Source of the DNA: Vicinamibacterales bacterium
Lineage (GTDB): Bacteria > Acidobacteriota > Vicinamibacteria > Vicinamibacterales > UBA2999
Direction of reading: 5' to 3'
Assembly: GCA_041659285.1 (NCBI GenBank)
Contig: JBAZYO010000004.1
Coordinates: 384,601 to 448,600, forward strand
DNA: 64,000 nucleotides
Part shown: in pieces, positions 42,371 through 50,227 of the stretch
Layout of the letters: each line of letters opens with the position of its first letter
Position numbering within the stretch: the first letter of the stretch is position 1
The notes under the pieces: model-generated
Told to the model about the DNA's origin: nothing
Database searches by the model: none
Seen by the model: only the letters and a program-made list of their open reading frames with translations
Translations under genes and position numbers: made by a program

Positions 42371-44980
42371 ATGAGAACCCTCATCTCGCGACTTCTCGAT
42401 CTGTTTCTGCGACGCGGGCGCGAGGATCGCCTGTCGGAGGAAATGCAGGCGCATCTGGACATGCTGGTCGACGACTACATCGCGCAGGGCCTGTCGCCGG
42501 CCGACGCCCAGCTGTCGGCGCGCAAGGCGTTTGGCGGCGCGGATCAAGTCAAGGAGCACCACCGCGACCAGCGCGGCTTTCCGCTCCTCAACGGCCTGAT
42601 TCAGGACTGCCGATACTCGGTGAGGCTGATCGCGCGCGATCGCTGGTTCGCGGCGGCGATCGTTGCCGCGCTGGCGCTGGGCATTGCCTCGAGCAGCACC
42701 ATGATGTCGCTGCTCTACGGCATGAGCCTTCGCGGCTTGCCGTTCGACGAGGCCGACGCGCTGGTCGGCATCAGTGGCGAACCGACGCGGACCCAGGGCC
42801 GGCGGATACCGTTCGGCGTGTTCGCGGCCTGGCAGTCAAGTTCCACGGGCTTTGCCTCGCTTTCGGCCGAAGTCGATGCGGTGATCAACCTCGGCGACGA
42901 TGCCAATGCCACGGACCAGTTCGCAGGCACGTACCTCAGTCACACGGCGTTTGGGCAGTTGCGCGTGCGGCCGATCCTGGGACGCGATTTCCGGTCCGAT
43001 GACGATCGCGTGGGCGCGGCGCCGGTGGCCATCATCGGTTACCGCGTGTGGGTGGAGCGCTATGGTGCCGATCCGGAAGTGCTCGGTCGAACGGTCCGCA
43101 CGAACGGCCAGTCCGCGACGGTGATCGGCGTCATGCCGGAGGGGTTCATGTACCCCATCGATCAGCAAGTCTGGCGGCCACTCGTCGCGCTGCCGGGCAT
43201 GGCTGGTCTCGACGCCGCCCAACGTCTCGTGCGCATCGTCGGCCGGCTGGCCGACGGCGTGACGCTGGACCAGGCGCAATCGGAGCTGTCGGGGCGCCTG
43301 TCGACCATGCCGCTGTCAGATGCCGATCGCACGCGACCCACCACCGTGCGGCCGCTCAACGACACCTACGTCGGCCGGCCAACCGACACGGCCCCGATGA
43401 TGATGCTGACGGCGGTCATGGTCATCCTCTTAATCGCATGCAGCCACGCCGCCAGCCTGATGCTCGCGCGGTCAGCCGCCCGCGCACGCGAGATGTCGAT
43501 GCGCGCGGCGCTGGGCGCAAGCCGGATGCGCATTGTCCGGCAACTGCTCGTCGAGAGTGTTCTGCTTTCGCTCGTGGCCGGCCTGATAGGCGGGACACTG
43601 GCGTGGATCGGCGCCCGGGCCTTCGCTGCCGAGACCATTGGCTTCGGCATGCCTTACTGGATCCGGTTCACGTTTGATCTCCGGCTGGTCTTGTACATCG
43701 CCGCCTTGTCGACCGGCGCCGGCATCGCTTTCGGCCTGCTGCCCGCGTTGCACCTGTCACACACGAACCTGACGACGGTGATCAACCAGGGCGGCCGCTC
43801 TGGCATGCCGGGCAAGCGCGCCGGCCGCATGACCACGTTCCTGCTCGTCGGCGAGCTGGCCCTCACGGTGATCCTGCTCGCGAGCGCTGGTGCGCTCGTG
43901 CAAAGCGCTGCCGGTATCTATCGGTCGGATCAAGCGCTCGATCTCGCGCGCCTGTGGGAGTTCCGTGTCGCGCTACCAGAGCCGAAGTACGCGCTGCCCG
44001 AACAACGGCTCGCGTTCTACCGCGCCCTCGACGAACGGCTGGCGGCGTCGCCCGGGCTGGAGTCAGCGGCGCTGGCGGGAAGTCCGCCGTTCAACGCGGC
44101 TGAGAGCCGCGACGTACTTGTGGATAACGCGCCGCGGGGCAACGTGCGGATGGTTCCGATTGGCGATCGCTATTTCGAGACGCTCGGTTTGAAGCTGGTT
44201 CGTGGGGCCGCCCTCAACAACGTCGCGGCCGCAGGCGGCGTGGCCACTGCGTTGGTGAACGAGCGCTTCGCCGAGCGCCACTATCCGGGCGCTGATGCCA
44301 TTGGCCGCGAGGTGAGCCTGAGCGCGCAGACCGAAGGCGCGCCGCCCGAGCGGTTCACCATTGTCGGCATTGCGCCGGCGCTGCGGCAGCAGGTGGCATC
44401 GGGACACACTCCGGTCATCTACGTGCCGCACGCGTCGCATCCCGGCAAAGTGGCCTCGCTGATCGTCCGTGGCCGGCCGGAGGTGTTCGCGGACGTCCTG
44501 CGGCAAGAGGTCAGGCGGCTCGACCCCGATTTGCCCCTGTTCAATCTTCAGTCGCTCGAGCGCGTGTCGAATGGCTCGCGATTTGTCCCGCGAATCATGA
44601 GCGCGGTCTTCTCCATCGTGGCCGTGATTGCCACGCTGCTGTCGGCGCTCGGCCTGTATTCGATCACGGCCTACGCGGCCGCCCAGCGCACACAGGAGGT
44701 GGGCGTGCGCATGGCGCTCGGCGCCCGGCGGTCGCAGATCGGATGGCTGTTCCTGAAACGCGCGCTGGCACCCGTCGGGGTTGGCCTGGCGCTGGGGCTG
44801 GCCGGCGCCGTGGCCGCAGGGTCGCTGTTACAGGCCGTGCTGGTTGAGGTCCGCGCCAACAACCCGATCGCGCTGCTGAGCGTGTCGGCGCTGCTGGCTA
44901 CCGTGTCGGTCATGGCGACACTGCTGCCGGCGCGCAAGGCGTCGCGGCTGGACCCGGTCGCCGCTCTGCGCGGCGACTGA
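42371..44980 (+). CDS. ADOP-type MacB/FtsX permease 2
   Basis: An 869-aa paralogue of the preceding gene, with the same prefix domain (TLISRLLDLFLRRGREDRLS, GLSPADAQLSARKAFGGADQ) and two MacB/FtsX units (VAIIGYRVWVERYGADPEV; TQEVGVRMALGARRSQIG). The two copies have diverged clearly, so the duplication is old; they may form a heterodimer. Convergence of the array D repeats just downstream closes the unit. Confidence 0.9.
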   Translation: MRTLISRLLDLFLRRGREDRLSEEMQAHLDMLVDDYIAQGLSPADAQLSARKAFGGADQVKEHHRDQRGFPLLNGLIQDCRYSVRLIARDRWFAAAIVAALALGIASSSTMMSLLYGMSLRGLPFDEADALVGISGEPTRTQGRRIPFGVFAAWQSSSTGFASLSAEVDAVINLGDDANATDQFAGTYLSHTAFGQLRVRPILGRDFRSDDDRVGAAPVAIIGYRVWVERYGADPEVLGRTVRTNGQSATVIGVMPEGFMYPIDQQVWRPLVALPGMAGLDAAQRLVRIVGRLADGVTLDQAQSELSGRLSTMPLSDADRTRPTTVRPLNDTYVGRPTDTAPMMMLTAVMVILLIACSHAASLMLARSAARAREMSMRAALGASRMRIVRQLLVESVLLSLVAGLIGGTLAWIGARAFAAETIGFGMPYWIRFTFDLRLVLYIAALSTGAGIAFGLLPALHLSHTNLTTVINQGGRSGMPGKRAGRMTTFLLVGELALTVILLASAGALVQSAAGIYRSDQALDLARLWEFRVALPEPKYALPEQRLAFYRALDERLAASPGLESAALAGSPPFNAAESRDVLVDNAPRGNVRMVPIGDRYFETLGLKLVRGAALNNVAAAGGVATALVNERFAERHYPGADAIGREVSLSAQTEGAPPERFTIVGIAPALRQQVASGHTPVIYVPHASHPGKVASLIVRGRPEVFADVLRQEVRRLDPDLPLFNLQSLERVSNGSRFVPRIMSAVFSIVAVIATLLSALGLYSITAYAAAQRTQEVGVRMALGARRSQIGWLFLKRALAPVGVGLALGLAGAVAAGSLLQAVLVEVRANNPIALLSVSALLATVSVMATLLPARKASRLDPVAALRGD

Positions 44981-45013
44981 ACTGTGCGACATCGGTGGGG
45001 GCGAACTGCCGCA

Positions 45014-45104
45014 CCCAAGTCCCGCAATCCCCAAATCCCCAAATCCCCAAATCCTCAAATCAGAACGCCAATCACGAGATCACCAGATCGCCAGATCCCC
45101 AAGT
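45014..45104 (-). repeat. GATTTGGG tandem array D (reverse)
   Basis: About 90 bp of CCCCAAATC-type units, then AATCACGAGATCACCAGATC, a string almost identical to one in array B. Opposite in orientation to array C, so the permease pair lies between inverted arrays. A single forward unit TTGATTTGGGG follows at 45129. Confidence 0.8.
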
Positions 45105-45192
45105 TTTTAGGATGGATCGCAGTGGCGTTTTGATTTGGGGTTACGATCGATGCTTGACGCACGCCAAGCTCGGCGGTGCGAAGGAGAGACTG

Positions 45193-45735
45193 ATGAAGCG
45201 AACTGTTCTGGCCCTCGCGGTTACCGCGTTGGCGTTTGGCGCCGCTGTCAGCGCGCAGAAGACCACCCCGCTCAAGACCGGTGGCGGCGGCAGCCCGCAC
45301 GTCCGCACCGAGTGGACCATCGACGGCGGCAACCTGTCCATCGAGTACGGCCGGCCCTCGCTCAAGGGCCGCACGCCCGGCAAGGACATCGATCCCTACG
45401 ACGGCCGCGAGTGGCGCACCGGCGCCGACGAGGCCACGACGCTCAAGACCGACAAGATGCTGATGTTCGGCTCGGTGCACGTGCCGGCCGGCACCTACAC
45501 GATCTACACGATCCCGACCGGGGGCACGTGGCACCTGGTGATCAGCAAGAAGACCGGCCAGTGGGGCATCCCCTATCCCAAGGGCGAAGACCTCGGCCGC
45601 GCACCGATGACCCTCGGCAAGGCCCCCGCCGCCGCCGAGCAGCTGACCTTCTCGATCGAGGACACCCCGAAGGGCGGCACGCTCCACATCGATTGGGGCA
45701 CCACGCGCGCCAGCATTCCGTTCACAATCAGCTAG
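45193..45735 (+). CDS. DUF2911 secreted protein
   Basis: About 180 aa from the ATG at 45193, preceded by an AAGGAGAG ribosome site. Signal peptide MKRTVLALAVTALAFGAAVS, then the DUF2911 core: SIEYGRPSLKGRTPGKDIDP, WRTGADEATTLKTDKMLMFG, VPAGTYTIYTIPTGGTWHL and WGIPY. Such proteins are common and abundant in Acidobacteria and Bacteroidetes; function unknown. The beta-rich fold suggests a binding rather than enzymatic role. Confidence 0.85.
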   Translation: MKRTVLALAVTALAFGAAVSAQKTTPLKTGGGGSPHVRTEWTIDGGNLSIEYGRPSLKGRTPGKDIDPYDGREWRTGADEATTLKTDKMLMFGSVHVPAGTYTIYTIPTGGTWHLVISKKTGQWGIPYPKGEDLGRAPMTLGKAPAAAEQLTFSIEDTPKGGTLHIDWGTTRASIPFTIS

Positions 45736-45750
45736 AAAACCGTCCAGAGG

Positions 45751-45820
45751 GGTTCCGAACCGTTCAGAACCTCTCTGAACCCCTCAGAACCTTTCTGAAC
45801 CTTTCTGAACTATTCTGACC
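45751..45820. repeat. seven-unit 10-bp tandem repeat
   Basis: Seven exact 10-bp registers of the form NNYTCNGAAC: GGTTCCGAAC, CGTTCAGAAC, CTCTCTGAAC, CCCTCAGAAC, CTTTCTGAAC (twice), TATTCTGACC. TCNGA is palindromic, so each unit offers a small dyad every helical turn. It ends 24 bp before the next start codon. Confidence 0.85.
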
Positions 45821-45844
45821 TCCTCAACCCCGAGGAGGCTCCTG

Positions 45845-46423
45845 ATGTTCCGGCGACTCTTGCCGCTCACCGTCGTCTGCACCCTGTTGGCGACCGGCAT
45901 CGCGCGTTCGACCACCGTCATTCCCCCGTCCTTCGACGCGCTCGTCGCGAGCGCCGGCACCATTTTCGTCGGCGAGGCGATGAACATCCGCTCGGAGTGG
46001 GAGTCGACCTCCAACGGCCGCGCCATCATCACGATTGTCACGTTCCGCGTCGAAGAGGTGTGGAAGGGCAACGTCGGCGCCGTCACGCAGCTCGAATTCC
46101 TGGGCGGCACCATCGGCGAGATCGGCATGAAAGTGGAGGGCATGCCCACCTTCCGCCTGGGCCAGCGCGACGTGCTCTTCGTGGGCACGGAAGTCCGCGC
46201 GGTGAGCCCGCTCGTCGGGTTCATGCACGGGCGGATGCGCGTCGAACGCGACACCGTGACCGGCGTCGATCGCGTGCGCACCTACGACGGACGGGCGCTC
46301 GGCAGCGTCGCGCAAATCGGCCCGCAGCGCGCCCCCGCCTCGCTCACCTCGATTACGCCCATGCGCCTGACCGACCTGGAAGCGGCCGTCCGCTCGCGCG
46401 CCGGCGCCGCGAGGCAGCGATGA
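45845..46423 (+). CDS. exported protein of unknown function preceding a matrixin
   Basis: A 192-aa protein with signal peptide MFRRLLPLTVVCTLLATGIARS and a beta-rich region (LVASAGTIFVGEAMNIRSEW, then VTFRVEEVWKGNVGAVTQLE). The same type of domain is often found beside secreted matrixin proteases in this lineage, but I know no function. A CGAGGAGGCTCC ribosome site precedes it. The matrixin start overlaps its stop (ATGA). Confidence 0.65.
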   Translation: MFRRLLPLTVVCTLLATGIARSTTVIPPSFDALVASAGTIFVGEAMNIRSEWESTSNGRAIITIVTFRVEEVWKGNVGAVTQLEFLGGTIGEIGMKVEGMPTFRLGQRDVLFVGTEVRAVSPLVGFMHGRMRVERDTVTGVDRVRTYDGRALGSVAQIGPQRAPASLTSITPMRLTDLEAAVRSRAGAARQR

Positions 46424-47535
46424 CCGCCCGCCGTCGCACCCTGTGCGGCGCGGCCCTTGCGCTCGCCCTCTGCTTGACGACGATGGAGTCGCCGAAGGGG
46501 TTCTCGCTGCTCGCGAATAAGTGGCCGAACGGCACCGTCACCATGCAAATGCAGCTGGGCAGCGGCTCCGGAACCCTGATCGACGGCTCGACCAGCTGGA
46601 ACCAGGTGGCCACCAACGCCCTGGCCACTTGGAACACCCACATCGACCTCGTCAAGTTCAGCGCGGTCAACGACTCCACGGCCTCGCGCGGCGACGGCAC
46701 CGGGTCCAACAACGTGTTCTTCGACTCCGCGGTGTACGGCCGCGCCTTCGGCGCCGACACCCTCGCCATCGCCACGTCGTGGTACAACACCGCCACCAAC
46801 AACAAGATCGAAGGCGACGTGGTGTTCAACAACACCAAGCGGTGGGATTCGTACCGCGGCAACCAGCGCTCGGGCACCTTTGACTTCTTCCGCGTCGCGT
46901 TGCACGAGTTCGGCCACGTCCTCGGCCTCGACCATCCCGATGAGAATGGCCAGAGCGTCAACGCCTTGATGAACTCGACCATCGGCAACCTCGACGCGCT
47001 GGCCGCCGATGACATCTCGGGCATTCGTTCACTCTACGGCGCCGGCGTGACCTCGAACATCAGCTTCCCCCCGCGCAACGAGCCAAATGACTTCTTCAAC
47101 CAGCTCATTGCCGTGTACCGCGACGAGCTGCGCGCCGGGCAGGTCACGACCTACGTCGATCCTGAAGGCATCGTCGTGTGGCTCATCGAGTACGCGCGCT
47201 ATCGCGTCGGCCTGTGCGATCACAACACCGCCACCACGCGCGTGTTCTCGGCCATCGACAACACCGGCGTCTATGGGGTGTGCGCGCTGACGCCGGCCGG
47301 GACCATCCCGTTCCCGCCGCGCAACGAGGGCCTGGACTTCATGAACGGACTGCAGGTGAAGTACCGCGACGGCCTCGGGCGCAGCGCCGGCTCATCCTTC
47401 GTCAACAACGAAGGCGCGGTGGTGTGGGTGCTCGAGTACCTGCGCTACCGCCTCAACAGCTGCAGCCACGGCGACGCCACCACCAAGGTGTTCATGCAGA
47501 TCCGCGGTCAGGGGATTCAGCCGGTGTGCCGGTGA
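46420..47535 (+). CDS. secreted matrixin metalloprotease with duplicated C-terminal module
   Basis: A 371-aa protein with an exported leader (LCGAALALALCLTTM). The peptidase domain, about residues 30-210, carries the zinc motif HEFGHVLGLDH near 161 and the Met-turn ALMNS, followed by DDISGIRSLYG typical of M10A. Two tandem modules of about 74 residues follow (about 215-288 and 297-370), each with FPPRNE, a YRD segment, EG-VVW, EY-RYR and conserved Cys. The modules may bind substrate or cell surface. Its 3' end overlaps the convergent mocA gene by 44 bp. Confidence 0.85.
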   Translation: MTARRRTLCGAALALALCLTTMESPKGFSLLANKWPNGTVTMQMQLGSGSGTLIDGSTSWNQVATNALATWNTHIDLVKFSAVNDSTASRGDGTGSNNVFFDSAVYGRAFGADTLAIATSWYNTATNNKIEGDVVFNNTKRWDSYRGNQRSGTFDFFRVALHEFGHVLGLDHPDENGQSVNALMNSTIGNLDALAADDISGIRSLYGAGVTSNISFPPRNEPNDFFNQLIAVYRDELRAGQVTTYVDPEGIVVWLIEYARYRVGLCDHNTATTRVFSAIDNTGVYGVCALTPAGTIPFPPRNEGLDFMNGLQVKYRDGLGRSAGSSFVNNEGAVVWVLEYLRYRLNSCSHGDATTKVFMQIRGQGIQPVCR

Positions 47536-48127
47536 CCCGCAGGACCCGTTCGTAGTCGGCCGGCGTGTCGACATCGACGTAGGCGCCCTCGTCTTTGACC
47601 GTCACGTCCAGGCGGCGCGAAGCGTGCAGCGCAAACACCGCCTTGGCGCCCACGTTCGGATCGGCGCGGCGCAGGTCGTCGAAGACCGATCGATCGAACA
47701 CCACAGGATGCCCGTGGCGTTCTCCGTCCACGGGCCGCACGATCGGCGCGCGCGTCTCACGCCACGCCTGGACGATGGCCGCGACCGAATGGGGACGCAC
47801 CAGCGGCACGTCCACGAGCGTGACGAGGATTGCCTCGAGTTGCGGATTGTCAACGGCCTCGAGTCCGGCCAGCAGCGACGAGAGTTGTCCCTGGGCCCAG
47901 TCGAGGTGCTCAACGACGCGCGCGCGTGGTTCAAAAGCCGGCATCGCGGCGCGGACCGCGTCGATGTGCGCGCCGGCCACCACGGTCACGTCAGGCAGGC
48001 CTGCCGCCAGCAAAGTGCGCACGACCCTGGCCACCACGGTCTCGCCGGTCGTTCCCAGGGGCAGGGCCGCCTTGGCCTGGCCCATCCGGGACGAGGCGCC
48101 GGCGGCCAGCACGACGGCTCGGATCAT
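47492..48127 (-). CDS. mocA: MocA-type molybdenum cofactor cytidylyltransferase
   Basis: A 211-aa nucleotidyltransferase with the GT-A signature VVLAAGASSRMGQAKAALPL, then VVAGAH, AILVTLVDVPLVRP (metal-binding Asp region) and VVFDRSVFDDLRR. It should transfer CMP or GMP to molybdopterin. The DTPADYERV end is typical of the family. MoaE and MoaD are encoded 12 kb downstream, but no other Mo-cofactor gene is adjacent here. Confidence 0.82.
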   Translation of the reverse strand: MIRAVVLAAGASSRMGQAKAALPLGTTGETVVARVVRTLLAAGLPDVTVVAGAHIDAVRAAMPAFEPRARVVEHLDWAQGQLSSLLAGLEAVDNPQLEAILVTLVDVPLVRPHSVAAIVQAWRETRAPIVRPVDGERHGHPVVFDRSVFDDLRRADPNVGAKAVFALHASRRLDVTVKDEGAYVDVDTPADYERVLRVTGTPAESPDRGSA

Positions 48128-48207
48128 CTAAATTCCTCAGTAAAACAGCTGATTTGTCCGTCGAATACTCGAGCTGGATGGATTGCGTTACAAATCGAGA
48201 CGAATGC

Positions 48208-48237
48208 TTGACTTCCCATTGTTGACCTGCCTACACT
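48208..48237 (+). promoter_or_regulatory. promoter of the cold-shock gene
   Basis: TTGACT (48208-48213) and TACACT (48232-48237) are 18 bp apart; a second TTGACC lies at 48222 but too close to use. Predicted start near 48244 would give a leader of about 120 nt before the cold-shock gene. Confidence 0.5.
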
Positions 48238-48243
48238 GACCGC

Positions 48244-48366
48244 GTTTTCCGCTTCCCCCTGCCTGTGGCCACAGTGTAATCGGCCTCATTTTTGATACCA
48301 CCGGTATCGTGGGTGCGGCGGCCTGAAGGGCGTTTCTTTCAGGTCTCGGTTCATCGGAGGACAGTT
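48244..48366 (+). promoter_or_regulatory. structured 5' leader of the cold-shock gene
   Basis: The leader contains a perfect palindrome CTGTGGCCACAG (48263-48274), a hairpin GATACC-ACC-GGTATC (48294-48308) and a hairpin CCTGAA...TTCAGG (48322-48343), ending with CGGAGGACAGTT before the ATG. Long folded leaders are typical of cspA-type genes and can act as thermosensors; that role is inferred. Confidence 0.5.
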
Positions 48367-48573
48367 ATGCCGACCGGAACAATCGCACGGCTCCTTATCG
48401 ACAAGGGCTTTGGATTCATTCGTGATGAGTCGGGTCTGGAGCACTTTTTCCACCGCAGTTCGGTTCGCGGGGCGGTGTTCGAACTGCTGCGCGAGGGGCA
48501 ACGCGTCGAGTTCATCATCGAGGAATCCCAGAAGGGCCCTCGGGCGGGAGACGTGCGGCTCGTCGAAGGATAG
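48367..48573 (+). CDS. cold-shock-domain RNA-binding protein
   Basis: A 68-aa single CSD protein. RNP1-like GFGFIRDESG and RNP2-like LEHFFHRSSV are present, with TGTIARLLIDK at the start and VEFIIEESQKGPRAGDVRLV at the end. Somewhat diverged from classical CspA (Lys-Gly-Phe replaced by Lys-Gly-Phe-Gly-Phe-Ile with extra Glu). Likely RNA chaperone. Start set by the GGAGG site at 48356. Confidence 0.88.
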   Translation: MPTGTIARLLIDKGFGFIRDESGLEHFFHRSSVRGAVFELLREGQRVEFIIEESQKGPRAGDVRLVEG

Positions 48574-48614
48574 GATTGAATCCGGCCCCGACTGGTGGGG
48601 CCGGAGTTCGTCAA

Positions 48615-49235
48615 TTGAAACGCTTCCTCTCTCGTCTTGCCGCGCTCGCGGCACTGCTCCTGCTGATCGCCGCTCTGGCCGCGCCGCGCCTTGGCGCCTG
48701 GCTCGTGGTGGAAGATCCGCTGCAAACAGCCGACGCCATCTTCGTGCTCGGCGGCACCATGTTCCAACGGCCGCTCGAGGCCGTGGATTTGTACCACGAG
48801 GGCTGGGCGCCGCGCATGCTGCTGATGCGCCAGATCGCCGACGATGGCGAGATTGAGCTGCAACGACGGGGCGTCCCGTTTCAGCGTGAGATCGACGTGC
48901 AGGTCGATGTCCTCACCCGGCTTGGCGTGCCGCGGTCGGCAATCCAGATCCTCGACGAGCAGAACAGCACGAGGGACGAGGCCGACACCCTGCTCGCGGT
49001 CGTGGCCGCCAATCGCTGGTCGCGCGTGATCGTGGTCACGTCGAAGCAGCACACGCGGCGGGCGCGGCTGGTGATGAACCGGCGCCTGGCCGGCACCGGC
49101 TCGCAGGCCATCGTCCGCGCCTCGCGCTACGACAGGGCCGACGTCGATGGCTGGTGGCGCAACCGCTCAACGCTGCGCTTCACGCTCTTCGAGACGCAGA
49201 GGCTCGTCGCGTATTGGCTGCGGCTCGCGGACTGA
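48615..49235 (+). CDS. YdcF/ElyC/SanA-like DUF218 membrane protein
   Basis: About 206 aa from a TTG at 48615 (a TTG at 48576 is also possible). One N-terminal transmembrane helix (LAALAALLLLIAALAAPRLG) is followed by the DUF218 domain: ADAIFVLGGTM, LYHEGWAPRMLL, STRDEADTLLAV and VIVVTSKQHTRRARLV. Related proteins act in envelope homeostasis or vancomycin tolerance; exact role unknown. Confidence 0.75.
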   Translation: MKRFLSRLAALAALLLLIAALAAPRLGAWLVVEDPLQTADAIFVLGGTMFQRPLEAVDLYHEGWAPRMLLMRQIADDGEIELQRRGVPFQREIDVQVDVLTRLGVPRSAIQILDEQNSTRDEADTLLAVVAANRWSRVIVVTSKQHTRRARLVMNRRLAGTGSQAIVRASRYDRADVDGWWRNRSTLRFTLFETQRLVAYWLRLAD

Positions 49236-49296
49236 TGGCTTGAGGCTTGGGGATGGTGCCAACGAAGGCGAGCCCGCAAGGGCGAGCCGAGTGCAT

Positions 49297-49314
49297 GAAG
49301 CGCCTGGGAGTCGA
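49297..49314 (-). repeat. partial copy of the tRNA-Sec 3' end
   Basis: GAAGCGCCTGGGAGTCGA at 49297-49314 is identical to 49399-49416, the T-arm and acceptor 3' half of tRNA-Sec, with two more matches after one mismatch. The copy is 102 bp beyond the intact gene, in the position of an att-type direct repeat. Confidence 0.75.
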
Positions 49315-49393
49315 GCCGATTTAGGCGAGGCCGAAGGCCGACGCCGGTCTGACTGACGACCAGGCGCTGACGCCATTCGAGCCCTGGCGAGAA

Positions 49394-49489
49394 TGGCGGA
49401 AGCGCCTGGGAGTCGAACCCAGCCTGCCCCACAAGGAGGCAGCGACCGATTTTGAAGACCGGGAGGGCCACCGGGCCCCGTTCACTTCC
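49394..49489 (-). tRNA. selC: selenocysteine tRNA (tRNA-Sec, anticodon TCA)
   Basis: A 96-nt tRNA with encoded CCA. 5' GGAAGTGA pairs with GCGCTTCC over the long acceptor (seven pairs plus one A-G), the D-stem GGGCC/GGCCC is extended, anticodon stem CCGGT/ATCGG closes the loop CTTCAAA (anticodon TCA), a long variable arm GCTGCC...GGCAG follows, then the T-arm CTGGG-TTCGACT-CCCAG. Discriminator is G. These are the features of bacterial SelC. It begins 8 bp after the stop of the HAD-hydrolase gene. No selA, selB or selD is in the window. Confidence 0.95.
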
Positions 49490-49497
49490 GCCCCGGA

Positions 49498-50187
49498 TCA
49501 TATCAGCAGCGCGATGACCTTCTCGGTGTCAGACAAATCCGCCAACACGATGTCGGCGCCCGCCGCTTTCAACTCTTCAATGCTGTGCCCGCCGGTGGCC
49601 ACGGCGATCGAGCGCGCGCCGCCGACGCGGGCGCACTCGATATCGTGCGGCGTGTCGCCAATCACGATGATGCGGTCGAGCGCCTCGGCGGGCACGTCGT
49701 AGGTCTCGGCGCGATCGAGCGCAATCGGCACCAGCGCATTCCGGTCAGCCGAGTCGTCGCTGAAGGCGCCCCACTCGAAGAAATCCCACAATTCGAAGTG
49801 CGTCAGCTTGATCTCGGCGGCGCCGCGGTAGTTGCCCGTCAGCAAGGCAAGGTGCAGATCGGCGTGCTCGTCGAGCGCCTCGAGCAGCTCGCGCGCGCCC
49901 GGCATCAGGCCCTTGTGACCGGTGCCGGGGTGCTGGATCTCTTCCGCCAGCAGCGGCATGTAAGCGTCGCGGAACCGCGCGTGGTTGTCGGCGGTGTCGG
50001 GCAGGCCGGCGGCGTTGAGCGCGTACGACACGAGGTACGAATCGGTGCGGCCGGCGAACGACGTCCCGGCAAACGCCTCGGCCACGCCAAACGTGGTCTC
50101 GAACGCCCGGTTCATGGCGCGCAACCCGGCGCGCCCGCTGAGCAGCAGCGTACCGTCGATATCAAACAGGATCAGTGCGGGTCTCAT
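49498..50187 (-). CDS. HAD-family hydrolase (phosphoglycolate phosphatase-like)
   Basis: A 229-aa HAD phosphatase. Motif I is ILFDIDGTLL (nucleophile Asp and general acid Asp), motif II LALLTGNYRG (Thr), and motif IV VIGDTPHDIECARVGG with the metal-binding Asp residues. The cap is helical (SFAGRTDSYLVSYALNAAGL). It probably hydrolyses a small phosphorylated metabolite. It is the last protein gene of the minus-strand run before tRNA-Sec. Confidence 0.85.
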   Translation of the reverse strand: MRPALILFDIDGTLLLSGRAGLRAMNRAFETTFGVAEAFAGTSFAGRTDSYLVSYALNAAGLPDTADNHARFRDAYMPLLAEEIQHPGTGHKGLMPGARELLEALDEHADLHLALLTGNYRGAAEIKLTHFELWDFFEWGAFSDDSADRNALVPIALDRAETYDVPAEALDRIIVIGDTPHDIECARVGGARSIAVATGGHSIEELKAAGADIVLADLSDTEKVIALLI

Positions 50188-50227
50188 ACTCGTCTCAACA
50201 GAAGTTCAGGGGTCATCCTGTATTTTG

